Virus record (IMG/VR): IMGVR_UViG_3300037323_000123
Span: 1-25,147 of that record
Source: a virus
Strand: one strand, 5' to 3'
Length of the DNA: 25,147 nt
Notes under the pieces: model-generated
Database searches by the model: none
What the model saw: the letters and a program-made list of their open reading frames with translations, nothing else
Told to the model about the DNA's origin: nothing
In this document: positions 6,489 through 13,072 of the stretch, piece after piece
How the letters are laid out: each line of letters begins with the position of its first letter
How positions within the stretch are numbered: position 1 is the stretch's first letter
Position numbers and translations under genes: made by a program

Positions 6489-7529
6489 ATGGAAATCGAC
6501 GAAACTTTACGCGAACGCTACGAAACCCTGGGAGGCTCAATAACTTTCTGGGCAGGCATCATTGACGTTGTGACGCAGGACACTAGCGAAGCAGGCTCAC
6601 TGAGGCTCAACGCTTTGGTATCACCCCAAGGTCGCTACGTTGCCCGCGCCTCAGGCGATGCTCGCAAACCACGCAAGGGTGGGAGCACCGAAGCAGATGT
6701 TCTTGAGGGTGAGACTAGCTTTATTCGTCCCAATGGCGAAGAGTATTACGGACGCGCTTGGGGTATCCACTCCGACGTGATGACTCTCCGCAAAGCTCGG
6801 GAGGCCACGGCGTTAGCAAATACCAAGGGAGGCGCTTCTGCAATGTACGCAATGTTGTACGGCGCTCCTGGCTGTGGTAAGACCGCACTGGTCGAAGCTG
6901 CTTTCACGGACACCTACACCCTGATGGGTACGGGTGACACCGAGGTGTCAGATATGCTTGGTGGCTACATTCAAACACCCTCAGGTGGATTTGAGTGGAT
7001 TGACGGTGACTTAGTCAAAGCTGCCGAAGAGGGCGCAGTGTACTTCATTGATGAGATTGGTCTCATTGACCCGAAGGTCCTCTCGATTGTTTACGGTCTC
7101 ATGGATGGGCGCCGGTCTATCACAGTCTCGGCCAACCCTGAGCGTGGAACTGTGAAGGCTCACCCGAACTTCTTTGTAGTTGCCGCGACTAACCCGAACG
7201 CCCCTGGCGTGCGGTTGTCCGAGGCCCTGCTTTCGAGGTTCACAATCCAAGCCGAAATGACTACGGACTGGTCCCTCGCTCGCAAGCTCGGGGTCCCAAG
7301 TAGCATGGTGACTGTGGGCCAAAAGCTAAGCCAAAAGCAAGCCGAAGGACTCACGTCCTGGGCACCGCAGATGCGAGAGCTAATCGCATTCCGCGACATT
7401 GCCGGAGTCTTTGGTACTCAGTTTGCTATCGGGAACATTCTCGCGTCGGCTCCTGAGATTGACCGGGCCATAGTTGTAGACCTCATTACCAGAGCATTCG
7501 GTGAAGAGGCTAAGCCAGCGAAAATCTAG
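6489..7529 (+). CDS. MoxR-like AAA+ ATPase
   Basis: A 346-residue AAA+ protein. Walker A is GAPGCGKT (residues 125-132), Walker B is VYFIDE (184-189), sensor 1 is AATN (232-235), and the arginine-finger region SEALLSRF lies near 244-251. The segment 'G-Y-x-x-T-P-S-G-G-F-x-W-x-D-G-D-L-V-K-A' between Walker A and B is characteristic of the MoxR/CobS/AAA_5 branch. Family members act as ATP-driven chaperones that remodel targets together with a VWA-domain partner. The next gene encodes exactly such a partner, so the two likely work as a pair in the host cytoplasm. The 120-residue N-terminal part is unassigned. ATG 6489 is preceded by GGAAGGAAAC. No terminator is obvious before the next promoter. 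Confidence 0.85.
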   Translation: MEIDETLRERYETLGGSITFWAGIIDVVTQDTSEAGSLRLNALVSPQGRYVARASGDARKPRKGGSTEADVLEGETSFIRPNGEEYYGRAWGIHSDVMTLRKAREATALANTKGGASAMYAMLYGAPGCGKTALVEAAFTDTYTLMGTGDTEVSDMLGGYIQTPSGGFEWIDGDLVKAAEEGAVYFIDEIGLIDPKVLSIVYGLMDGRRSITVSANPERGTVKAHPNFFVVAATNPNAPGVRLSEALLSRFTIQAEMTTDWSLARKLGVPSSMVTVGQKLSQKQAEGLTSWAPQMRELIAFRDIAGVFGTQFAIGNILASAPEIDRAIVVDLITRAFGEEAKPAKI

Positions 7530-7687
7530 GTACTTCCTTCCCTAGGGTTTCGCTTTACAGGGGGGGGGGGGACAGGGTTTTCTTGGGTGTTTTCCCTCTC
7601 CCCCCATCTCCAACTTGACAGACACCCAGAATGTATACTAGAATAAACACATACCTGGTGGGCACCAGGCTAATCGAAAGGGACATC
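7530..7687. other. Spacer with a G12 homopolymer and a promoter
   Basis: Contains twelve consecutive G (7560-7571), then T- and C-rich tracts and the promoter for the VWA gene. The G run is a likely site of replication or sequencing length error. Confidence 0.6.
7615..7644 (+). promoter_or_regulatory. Promoter for the VWA/metallopeptidase gene
   Basis: TTGACA (7615-7620), 18-bp spacer, TAGAAT (7639-7644). This places the in-frame ATG at 7631 inside the promoter and supports the ATG at 7688 as the start. Confidence 0.8.
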
Positions 7688-9478
7688 ATGGCACATTTTT
7701 CGCAGGACACAACCAGGGCAGAATCTACGCCTAACGAGTGGCTCCCCTTGGGACGCCAACTTGGTGAGCTCGCCAACGAGTGGTCGGGGCGCACAGACCT
7801 GCTCGCCTACGTTGGGAAGAATGCCGGAGGCGGGGCACCCGCATGCTACAACCCAGTGCTTGCCGAGATTGAGGTAAACCTGGATGTAGCTTTTGGCAAG
7901 GGTGTCACACCAGAAATGATTGGGGACCTGAGTCAGCGCTCTGAGCAGTACGAATACCCACGCGCTATTGGCGCCCTGTACCACGAAGCCTTTCACGCGG
8001 AGTTTTCCCATTGGAGCATGCCAGCCGCTAGGGACTCTCTCAAGCCCGAAGAGTACCGTGCGCTAACTCTTCTTGAAGAGTCCCGCATTGAGTACCACGG
8101 GTCACAAGCAAAACCAAGGTCGCTACCTTTTCTCCGCGCTTGTGCGATAGACATTGTTCTTGCCGACGCAACCGAGGGCTACGAAGATATGCCAGACACA
8201 CAGAAGTCTGCATGGCTTGTTGGGCTGATTCATACCCGAGTTGAGATAGGTATTCTCAAGCCGAAAGACGTTGCCGACATTACCAAACTGATAGATGACT
8301 TTCTCGGTGAAGAAATGCTGGGCAAGCTCTTAGAAATTGCTAAGGATTTTCGTGAGTGTGCGGACCACCATGACGCCAAACCAGTGCTGTACGGTCTGGC
8401 GCGTAAGTGGGCCAAACTTGTTAGCAACAAGTCCAAAGAGAACGGCGAACCCCAAGCGGGGGATGACTCCGCCGAAAGCCTGAAAGATGTTCTAAGCGCC
8501 TTTGGTAAAGCACTCGGTGAAGCTATGCGGGAGGCGAAGGAAGAGAGCGCCACGGGCAGTGAAACGGAATTGCAGGAACAGGAGCAAACTGAGAATTGGA
8601 AAGAAGATGCCAAGGCTAAGGAAGGCAAAGCTAAGGAAGCCCAGGTAACCCAGGACGTGGCCAAAAAAGTCTTCACCACCCAGCCCGGAGGCACGGGGCG
8701 CACCAACTCAGCTCTGGTGGAGACTCGCCCACCAAACGATGAAGAGCGTCGGGCTGCCGTTGTAATCTCACAGTGGCTCGAGAAGGCAAAGTATCGTGAG
8801 CGTGGGCTGACTACGGTATCCAGCGCTCTCCCCCCAGGACGGCTCCGCACGCGGGCACTCATCCAGGGCAAGGCTTTGGAGTCGGTTGGCGTCTTCCAGA
8901 AGGTGGAGCCGTGGCGTCGCAAGGTGCGCAAGCAAACGGACACACCAACACTCACCGTTGGAATGATGGTCGATATCTCCGGCTCGATGGGCTCTGCAAT
9001 GGAGCCGATGGCATCGACGGCGTGGATAATGTCCGAGGCTGTACGCCGAGTACAGGGTCGCACAGCGAGCGTGTACTTTGGCAATGAGGTCTTCCCCGTA
9101 CTCAAGCCAGGCCAACACCTGAAAAACGTCTCTGTGTACTCGGCTCGGGATGGGACTGAGAGGTTCGATGAGGGGTTCCGTGCTCTTGACGGTGCGCTCA
9201 ACTTGCTAGACGGTGACGGCGCTAGGCTCTTGGTCGTTACGAGCGACGGACAGTTCAAGCACGACGAAATGCCACGGCGTAAACATTGGATGGAGCAATG
9301 CCAGAAGCACGGGGTGGCGGTGCTTTGGCTCCCGTTCGGGGGTGTACTGGCGGGTCAGACCCTCATCAACGCGGGGGTAAGCGTTATGGAGAATGTCTAC
9401 TCTGCCACAGACTCAGCGCTCGAAATCGGCAGGGAAGCTGCTCGGGCGCTCACAGATGTAGGACGGCGCAACGCGTAG
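7688..9478 (+). CDS. VWA-domain protein with an HExxH zincin-like N-terminal domain (CobT-like)
   Basis: A 596-residue protein. The N-terminal part has HEAFH (residues 99-103) within ALYHEAFHAEFSHW, followed by LLEESRIEY (129-136); a glutamate there could complete an HExxH zinc site. The middle is a charged, Glu/Lys/Ala-rich linker (about 275-330). The C-terminal part is a von Willebrand A domain with the MIDAS motif DISGSMG (429-435) and a late TSDG. VWA proteins of this kind partner MoxR/CobS-type AAA+ ATPases (CobT, CoxE, NorD and similar), and the ATPase lies just upstream. ATG 7688 is chosen because it follows GAAAGGG and the promoter. Its substrate is unknown; peptidase activity is inferred from the motif only. 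Confidence 0.8.
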   Translation: MAHFSQDTTRAESTPNEWLPLGRQLGELANEWSGRTDLLAYVGKNAGGGAPACYNPVLAEIEVNLDVAFGKGVTPEMIGDLSQRSEQYEYPRAIGALYHEAFHAEFSHWSMPAARDSLKPEEYRALTLLEESRIEYHGSQAKPRSLPFLRACAIDIVLADATEGYEDMPDTQKSAWLVGLIHTRVEIGILKPKDVADITKLIDDFLGEEMLGKLLEIAKDFRECADHHDAKPVLYGLARKWAKLVSNKSKENGEPQAGDDSAESLKDVLSAFGKALGEAMREAKEESATGSETELQEQEQTENWKEDAKAKEGKAKEAQVTQDVAKKVFTTQPGGTGRTNSALVETRPPNDEERRAAVVISQWLEKAKYRERGLTTVSSALPPGRLRTRALIQGKALESVGVFQKVEPWRRKVRKQTDTPTLTVGMMVDISGSMGSAMEPMASTAWIMSEAVRRVQGRTASVYFGNEVFPVLKPGQHLKNVSVYSARDGTERFDEGFRALDGALNLLDGDGARLLVVTSDGQFKHDEMPRRKHWMEQCQKHGVAVLWLPFGGVLAGQTLINAGVSVMENVYSATDSALEIGREAARALTDVGRRNA

Positions 9479-9516
9479 TCCTGCCAGGCGCTCGGTCTTG
9501 CCCACCGGGTAGCTAG

Positions 9517-9559
9517 TGAGCGGGGAGGGGAGTTACTCCTTTCACCCCGCCCCGCTCAC
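9517..9559. terminator. Strong hairpin after the VWA gene (no T tract)
   Basis: GTGAGCGGGG (9517-9526) pairs with CCCCGCTCAC (9550-9559). No T run follows, so termination or transcript-end protection are both possible. Confidence 0.55.
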
Positions 9560-9573
9560 ATCCACACCTCGAT

Positions 9574-9603
9574 TTGACATATGTGGCATGTGTACCCTAT
9601 ACT
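9574..9603 (+). promoter_or_regulatory. Promoter for 9651
   Basis: CGATTTGACA with TTGACA at 9574-9579, 18-bp spacer, TATACT (9598-9603). Confidence 0.85.
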
Positions 9604-9650
9604 GTACCTACTGAGCAAGACAGCTCAGTACTACAGAAAGAAGCTCGCAA

Positions 9651-9968
9651 ATGGCTACTACAGTAACTACCACCACCACCACCACCGCTCAGGCCGTGGA
9701 ACTTGACAGCGCAGCGCAAGGAATTGTGAACCAGCTCAGGTCGCTACGGACCCAAACGACAGCTCTCGAAAAAGAGAAGACTCTTCTCCGAGACCAGATT
9801 CTGGCTATCCTTGGGGACGCTGAGGTCGGCACGATTGAGGGAGTGATTAGAGTTCGCCAGCGCCAGGAAGAACGGCGCTCGATGGACTACACCAAGCTCA
9901 TGGCTTTTCCCGATATCTATGAGGCGGTTGTCTCCACCAACAGCTCGACGAAGCTCGACCTCAAGTAA
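9651..9968 (+). CDS. Coiled-coil protein, paralogue of 19682-20002 (105 aa)
   Basis: After a threonine-rich start (MATTVTTTTTTTAQAVELD) there is a heptad-like helix (IVNQLRSLRTQTTALEKEKT), then a beta-rich C-terminal part (VGTIEGVIRVRQRQEERRSM ... FPDIYEAVVST...TKLDLK). The order 'coiled coil, G-x-x-G-x-x-x-V, R-x-S-x-D-x-x-x-L, P-x-x-Y/F-x-A, T-K-L' is shared with the gene at 19682, so the two are paralogues. Comparable C-terminal pieces sit on some phage YqaJ-type exonucleases, but no nuclease motif is present here. The Thr run is encoded by ACC repeats. It has its own promoter and terminator. Confidence 0.68.
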   Translation: MATTVTTTTTTTAQAVELDSAAQGIVNQLRSLRTQTTALEKEKTLLRDQILAILGDAEVGTIEGVIRVRQRQEERRSMDYTKLMAFPDIYEAVVSTNSSTKLDLK

Positions 9969-9980
9969 TCCACCGGACAG

Positions 9981-10006
9981 GCCCCTCGCTTAGGCGGGGG
10001 GCTTTT
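9981..10006 (+). terminator. Terminator after 9651
   Basis: GCCCCTCGC (9981-9989) pairs with GCGGGGGGC (9994-10002), then TTTT. Confidence 0.85.
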
Positions 10007-10019
10007 CCCATCCCACCAC

Positions 10020-10036
10020 TGTGAAAATCCCAAGGA
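10020..10036 (+). repeat. 17-bp intergenic motif, copy 3
   Basis: TGTGAAAATCCCAAGGA, 11 bp before a -35 box. Confidence 0.85.
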
Positions 10037-10046
10037 CATTTTCGAT

Positions 10047-10075
10047 TTGACATGACAAACAAAGTAGGGTATAAT
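10047..10075 (+). promoter_or_regulatory. Perfect-consensus promoter
   Basis: TTGACA (10047-10052), 17-bp spacer, TATAAT (10070-10075): both hexamers and the spacing are consensus. Confidence 0.92.
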
Positions 10076-10104
10076 AAAAAGCATCACCCAACGAAAGGAA
10101 AGAC

Positions 10105-10548
10105 ATCATCGGATACACCCACTACTACACCATCAGCGCAATGGGTCTCGCAATTTCTCGGGACATTAGCTACATAAAGTTTGCTGCAATAGCATCGAGC
10201 ATCATCACCCACGCGGAACAGTCCGGCATCGCGCTTGCCGACGCCTCGGGGGAAAAGCTGGGCGCTTGGGAAGTCTCCAACGAGACAGTGCGACTCAATG
10301 GCTACGGGGCGGACTCTCACGAAACATTTGAAGTTTCGCGGGACTCATCAATCTACGGTATCCACTTTTGCAAAACTAATGAAAAGCCTTACGACGTGGT
10401 AGTCACTGCGCTACTCATCGCCCTCACAGACGCGTACGGTGATTCAGCTGACGTAAAGTCAGATGGTTACCCCGAAGAATGGGCTAAGGGTCTGGAGTTG
10501 TTCGAGTCAGCCACCGGTCTGGTCGGGGCCGTCCCCCCAGGCGTGTAA
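10105..10548 (+). CDS. GYTHY-family conserved phage protein with an apparent ATC start
   Basis: The first ATG in this frame is at 10141, but the frame is open upstream and reads (ATC)(ATC)GYTHYYTISA-MGLAIS. 'GYTHY' is the usual N-terminus of a widespread actinophage family that also carries FCKTNEKPYDVVVTAL, seen here near the middle (FCKTNEKPYDVVVTALLIAL), and a late SDG. AAAGGA ends 5 nt before ATC 10105, the spacing used by other genes here; ATC 10108 is the alternative. So either an ATC start is used, the start mutated from ATG, or there is a base error. If ATG 10141 is used, the conserved N-terminus is lost. Function of the family is unknown. It has a perfect-consensus promoter. Confidence 0.72.
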   Translation: MIGYTHYYTISAMGLAISRDISYIKFAAIASSIITHAEQSGIALADASGEKLGAWEVSNETVRLNGYGADSHETFEVSRDSSIYGIHFCKTNEKPYDVVVTALLIALTDAYGDSADVKSDGYPEEWAKGLELFESATGLVGAVPPGV

Positions 10549-10554
10549 ATAAAA

Positions 10555-10590
10555 AGACAGGGCCCCGGATTTGCGTTCGGGGCCTTTGTC
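10555..10590 (+). terminator. Terminator after 10105, overlapping the next promoter
   Basis: GACA-GGGCCCCG pairs with CGGGGCC-TTTGTC. Its loop holds the TTGCGT -35 box of the next promoter. Confidence 0.78.
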
Positions 10591-10599
10591 GTGTATAGT
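10571..10599 (+). promoter_or_regulatory. Promoter for 10628 inside the terminator
   Basis: TTGCGT (10571-10576) in the terminator loop, 17-bp spacer, TATAGT (10594-10599). Confidence 0.65.
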
Positions 10600-10627
10600 A
10601 TGTATAACACCAACCGAGAGGAACACA

Positions 10628-10774
10628 ATGACACACGACGAACTAATGACAAAGATGCTGGACGTATTCCCTGACGCGCTGCTGGACGAGGATGCCGATG
10701 GGCAGCTCATCATCCACACTGGCCTGACCTTTGGGTCTGACGGCTCAGTAGTCTCCATGGAAGACTCCCGATAA
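10628..10774 (+). CDS. Very acidic small protein (48 aa)
   Basis: Reads MTHDELMTKMLDVFPDALLD and continues EDADGQLIIHTGLTFGSDGS before ending VSMEDSR. It has a helix followed by two probable beta strands and a strongly negative charge. No family recognised. The ATG at 10628 is preceded by GAGAGGAACACA. The frame is open further upstream, but that part overlaps the promoter. Its TAA overlaps the next ATG (TAATG at 10772-10776), so the two genes are coupled. Confidence 0.65.
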   Translation: MTHDELMTKMLDVFPDALLDEDADGQLIIHTGLTFGSDGSVVSMEDSR

Positions 10775-10983
10775 TGGCCTACTGGGTAGTTTCCGGGCAC
10801 TACAAAGTCCCGGTGACTGTGACAGTAGAAGCTGACACACCGGCAGACGCGACAGAGATTGGGAAGGACCTCATCCGTTCCGGCCACGGGTACGAAAATG
10901 ACGACCAGACCCTTGCAGACGAGTACACGGTCTTTGACCTTGAGAAGCGCGAGTGGTTCATCGACCACGTAGGCCACGGCTAG
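10774..10983 (+). CDS. Small alpha/beta hypothetical protein (69 aa)
   Basis: Begins MAYWVVSGHYKVPVTVTVEA and continues DTPADATEIGKDLIRSG, ending EWFIDHVGHG. The layout 'strand with V-x-V-x-A-D-T, then helix A-x-x-x-x-x-x-L-I-x-x-G' also describes the product of 13295, so both may belong to one small fold family; similarity is weak. The start overlaps the upstream stop and there is no separate Shine-Dalgarno, so translation is probably coupled. A terminator follows. Confidence 0.65.
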   Translation: MAYWVVSGHYKVPVTVTVEADTPADATEIGKDLIRSGHGYENDDQTLADEYTVFDLEKREWFIDHVGHG

Positions 10984-10998
10984 ACAGACCACGAAGCA

Positions 10999-11027
10999 GC
11001 CCCTCACCCGAAAGGGTGGGGGGTTTG
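10999..11027 (+). terminator. Terminator after 10774
   Basis: The same CCCCTCACCC-GAAA-GGGTGGGGGG hairpin as at 5489-5520, here with only TTT. The -35 box of the next promoter begins in this tail. Confidence 0.82.
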
Positions 11028-11054
11028 CTATTTGCCCCCACGGTGTGGCATAAT
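11025..11054 (+). promoter_or_regulatory. Promoter for 11086 abutting the terminator
   Basis: TTGCTA (11025-11030), 18-bp spacer, CATAAT (11049-11054). Confidence 0.6.
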
Positions 11055-11062
11055 AAAGTCAG

Positions 11063-11079
11063 TGTGAAGATACGAAGGA
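11063..11079 (+). repeat. Degenerate 17-bp motif overlapping a ribosome-binding site
   Basis: TGTGAAGATACGAAGGA, two to three changes from other copies; its AAGGA is the Shine-Dalgarno of 11086. May be coincidence. Confidence 0.4.
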
Positions 11080-11085
11080 GAAAAA

Positions 11086-11328
11086 TTGGACACCATAGCA
11101 AATACTAAAGACGTCATGTTTGTAGGCGAGCACTTTACTTTAGTGACCAGCGTAGAACTTGACGAACGGCTACGGACCCCCGACGACAAGGACGATGATG
11201 GGTTCGCAATTCGTCTCGCCGCGGTTTGGCTGGGCGAAATGTACGGCTGGGATATGCTGGCTGCTAGCAACGAAGCGGGAATTATTGACAGGCACGATGA
11301 CGACGAGCAGGACCCCGAGGATGGCTAA
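11086..11328 (+). CDS. Acidic hypothetical protein with TTG start (80 aa)
   Basis: Starts at TTG 11086, placed 5 nt after GAAGGAG. It reads (M)DTIANTKDVMFVGEHFTLVT, then an Asp-rich stretch (TPDDKDDDGF), a hydrophobic helix (AIRLAAVWLGEMYGWDMLAA) and a very acidic tail (DRHDDDEQDPEDG). The negative charge at both ends is striking; a nucleic-acid mimic or a binding partner of a basic host protein would be conceivable, but this is speculation. No family recognised. Single-gene cassette; no obvious terminator before the next promoter. Confidence 0.65.
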   Translation: MDTIANTKDVMFVGEHFTLVTSVELDERLRTPDDKDDDGFAIRLAAVWLGEMYGWDMLAASNEAGIIDRHDDDEQDPEDG

Positions 11329-11334
11329 CCCGAT

Positions 11335-11363
11335 TTGACATTATAGATTGTTTATAGTAGATT
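11335..11363 (+). promoter_or_regulatory. Promoter for 11391
   Basis: CGATTTGACAT with TTGACA at 11335-11340 and TAGATT at 11358-11363 (17-bp spacer). An overlapping TATAGT at 11353-11358 has too short a spacer. Confidence 0.75.
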
Positions 11364-11390
11364 GGGTACACACCAAACGAAAGGAACACC

Positions 11391-11591
11391 ATGGCACAGA
11401 AAACAGCTTTCAAGGGAATACCCTGGATAGGGGGCCGGGGAGACTATCACGTGTACCGCACACCCGATGAGATGGTAGTCGTTGTTATAGACAATCTCAA
11501 GAACAGGCAAGTCAAAGAGTTCAAGGGCGAGAGCGCTTGGTCAGACGCGGAGCGGTATGCCGAGGACATGCACGCGGCTCGCAACCGCTAG
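11391..11591 (+). CDS. Small hypothetical protein (66 aa)
   Basis: Begins MAQKTAFKGIPWIGGRGDYH and continues VYRTPDEMVVVVIDNLKNRQ, ending DAERYAEDMHAARNR. Two or three beta strands followed by one helix are likely. The product is close to neutral, unlike the acidic neighbours. Not recognised. It has its own promoter, GAAAGGAACACC before the ATG and a terminator with a long T run. Confidence 0.65.
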   Translation: MAQKTAFKGIPWIGGRGDYHVYRTPDEMVVVVIDNLKNRQVKEFKGESAWSDAERYAEDMHAARNR

Positions 11592-11601
11592 ACATAAAAA
11601 G

Positions 11602-11638
11602 AAAGGCACCTCCCAAGTGGGGGTGTCTTTTTTTTTTG
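11602..11638 (+). terminator. Terminator after 11391
   Basis: Hairpin between AAAGGCACCTCCC and GGGGGTGTCTTT with an AAGT loop, followed by a ten-base T run. Confidence 0.88.
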
Positions 11639-11646
11639 TGTGCGGG

Positions 11647-11663
11647 TCCTTGGAATTTTCACA
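11647..11663 (-). repeat. 17-bp intergenic motif, inverted copy
   Basis: TCCTTGGAATTTTCACA, the exact reverse complement of the consensus, 24 bp before a -35 box. Confidence 0.85.
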
Positions 11664-11686
11664 CCGGTTTGCTGCACGGGCTTGAT

Positions 11687-11715
11687 TTGACATTAGGGAC
11701 TGTCTGCTGTAAAGT
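11687..11715 (+). promoter_or_regulatory. Promoter for 11745
   Basis: TTGACA (11687-11692), 17-bp spacer, TAAAGT (11710-11715). Confidence 0.85.
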
Positions 11716-11744
11716 AGGCACTACCAACAACGAAAGGCAACATA

Positions 11745-12353
11745 ATGAAACTACGCGAGTGTGAACTCAAGCTAGTCGATGACGGCAGGCTGAGCAACGA
11801 TAAGATTATTGAGCAGGCTAAGGACGCGCTCACGATGCCGTCGGACAGTATGTGGCACGACGACGAACTTTTCAGCACGCATACGATGATGTTTGCCACG
11901 CCAGACATCAAGCTTACCGACGAGTACCTGATGGGCTGGTCGAACTACATCAAGATTTTGGAGGGCCTGGCAGAGCATTACCCGAACGACGTGAGCGCCG
12001 AGACATTCGGGCATTGGACTTACTCAACGTTCGCGTGTATCAAAGTCCGAGTGCTGGACGACGACGGCTACATCACGGCAGCATTCATCGAAGCGGTGGA
12101 GATAGAAGAATGGCTGACGAGTGTCTATCCCGCGTGGGACGAAGACCACTGGGTGTCACTAGAGAACGATGCGGAGGAAGAACACGTAGCGATGTTCGCT
12201 AAATACAACGGCATCACGATGGACGCGCTGAGCCATGTAATGCACGAGAATGAGTGCTACTACCACCTGAACGAAGGCTGGGACATGCCCGAGGACGAAC
12301 TGCTGGCCTTGGTACGGGAACGGGAACAGGAACTCGCGGCCACCCCGATTTGA
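11745..12353 (+). CDS. Unrecognised acidic 202-aa protein
   Basis: One of the larger proteins of the module, starting MKLRECELKLVDDGRLSNDK. It is rich in Asp, Glu and Trp/Tyr, including EWLTSVYPAWDEDHWVSLEN, the acidic run NDAEEEHVA, and a helical C-terminal end (MPEDELLALVREREQELAAT). No membrane segment or catalytic motif is evident. It may be a protein-interaction factor, but no homology is claimed. GAAAGGCAACATA precedes the ATG. Its TGA stop (12351-12353) lies inside the TTGACA -35 box of the following promoter. Confidence 0.7.
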   Translation: MKLRECELKLVDDGRLSNDKIIEQAKDALTMPSDSMWHDDELFSTHTMMFATPDIKLTDEYLMGWSNYIKILEGLAEHYPNDVSAETFGHWTYSTFACIKVRVLDDDGYITAAFIEAVEIEEWLTSVYPAWDEDHWVSLENDAEEEHVAMFAKYNGITMDALSHVMHENECYYHLNEGWDMPEDELLALVREREQELAATPI

Positions 12354-12378
12354 CATGCGGGAGTGTCTTGTGTATGAT
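12350..12378 (+). promoter_or_regulatory. Promoter for 12410, containing the upstream stop codon
   Basis: TTGACA (12350-12355) includes the TGA stop of the previous gene; 17-bp spacer, TATGAT (12373-12378). Confidence 0.88.
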
Positions 12379-12409
12379 AGGTATTACCAACAACGACCAA
12401 GGAGAAAAA

Positions 12410-12601
12410 ATGACCACTTACACGATAGCCATCAAACACGATGATGACCGGATGCAGCACGCCAAAGGCGGGCTAGGGCTTGAGCAGGCCGAGAGGATGG
12501 TGGAGTACTACTACCACAACATCCACCCCGGCGATACGTGGGCAGGGCTCGCGGTCATCGAGGAGTCCACCGGGGATATCTACTCAGAAATGGAGTGGTG
12601 A
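12410..12601 (+). CDS. Small hypothetical protein (63 aa)
   Basis: Begins MTTYTIAIKHDDDRMQHAKG and continues GLGLEQAERMVEYYYHNIHP, ending GDIYSEMEW. A first beta strand, a helix with several tyrosines and a final strand are plausible. It resembles generic small phage proteins of the 'MYTIAI...D' type but I cannot assign a family. The ATG at 12410 has a strong ribosome-binding sequence (CCAAGGAGAAAAA); the frame is open upstream, but only as a shadow of the preceding gene. Confidence 0.65.
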   Translation: MTTYTIAIKHDDDRMQHAKGGLGLEQAERMVEYYYHNIHPGDTWAGLAVIEESTGDIYSEMEW

Positions 12602-12637
12602 CCACACAGATTTATATTGCGGTTGTTCGGTTGAGTG

Positions 12638-12678
12638 GGGTAAGGGAGAGGGGCCCAGGGGTGGGCCTCTCTCTACCC
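12638..12678 (+). terminator. Long hairpin after 12410 (no T tract)
   Basis: GGGTA...GAGAGG-ggCCCA pairs with TGGGCC-TCTCTC-TACCC over about 16 bp with small bulges; only AT follows. Terminator or stability hairpin. Confidence 0.55.
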
Positions 12679-12688
12679 ATGTCCTCAC

Positions 12689-12705
12689 TGTGAAAAAACC
12701 AAGGA
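12689..12705 (+). repeat. 17-bp intergenic motif, AAAAAACC variant
   Basis: TGTGAAAAAACCAAGGA, 20 bp before the next -35 box. Confidence 0.85.
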
Positions 12706-12725
12706 CACCCTGCAGCACACTCGAT

Positions 12726-12754
12726 TTGACATTTTACTGTTTACACGATATTGT
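12726..12754 (+). promoter_or_regulatory. Promoter for 12782
   Basis: TTGACA (12726-12731), 17-bp spacer, TATTGT (12749-12754). The spacer is nearly the same as in the promoter at 13239. Confidence 0.82.
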
Positions 12755-12781
12755 TAGGCAACACCCACGAAAGGGAACCTA

Positions 12782-13072
12782 ATGCGCTATCACGAAGTGA
12801 CCAACAAACTAGAGCATATTGAGATTGAGTACTCGGGCTTTTACGGCACCGGGGCCACCGCGCTAGTCACTACCGAAGATGACTTACACGACAACAAACC
12901 GCCACAGTATAAGACGATTATGCTGCCTAACGAGTGCGAGAGTGAATGGCATGTAGCCGATGAGTGTGAGTGTGTGGAAGAACCCGCACTGAAAGCTCAA
13001 GCAATCAAGATATTTGATTATGAGGGATACATCATCGTGGAAGACACTAACAAGGGAGAGAGCAAGTGGTAA
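12782..13072 (+). CDS. Acidic cysteine-containing hypothetical protein (96 aa)
   Basis: Starts MRYHEVTNKLEHIEIEYSGF and contains a Glu/Cys-rich middle (NECESEWHVADECECVEEPA) that could form a metal site or a disulphide, followed by AIKIFDYEGYIIVEDTNKG and the end ESKW. Net charge is strongly negative. No family recognised. GAAAGGGAACCTA precedes the ATG. The next gene begins inside its last codons, so the two form an operon. Confidence 0.66.
   Translation: MRYHEVTNKLEHIEIEYSGFYGTGATALVTTEDDLHDNKPPQYKTIMLPNECESEWHVADECECVEEPALKAQAIKIFDYEGYIIVEDTNKGESKW

Noticed and set aside
7631-7687. Upstream in-frame ATG for the VWA gene
   Set aside because: It falls within the promoter spacer, upstream of the -10 box, so it would not be transcribed from that promoter; ATG 7688 has the ribosome-binding sequence.
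8230-9258. Long minus-strand ORF of 342 codons
   Set aside because: Antisense to the VWA gene, whose motifs (HEAFH, DISGSMG) are convincing. The antisense product is Ser-rich low-complexity with no promoter or ribosome-binding site.
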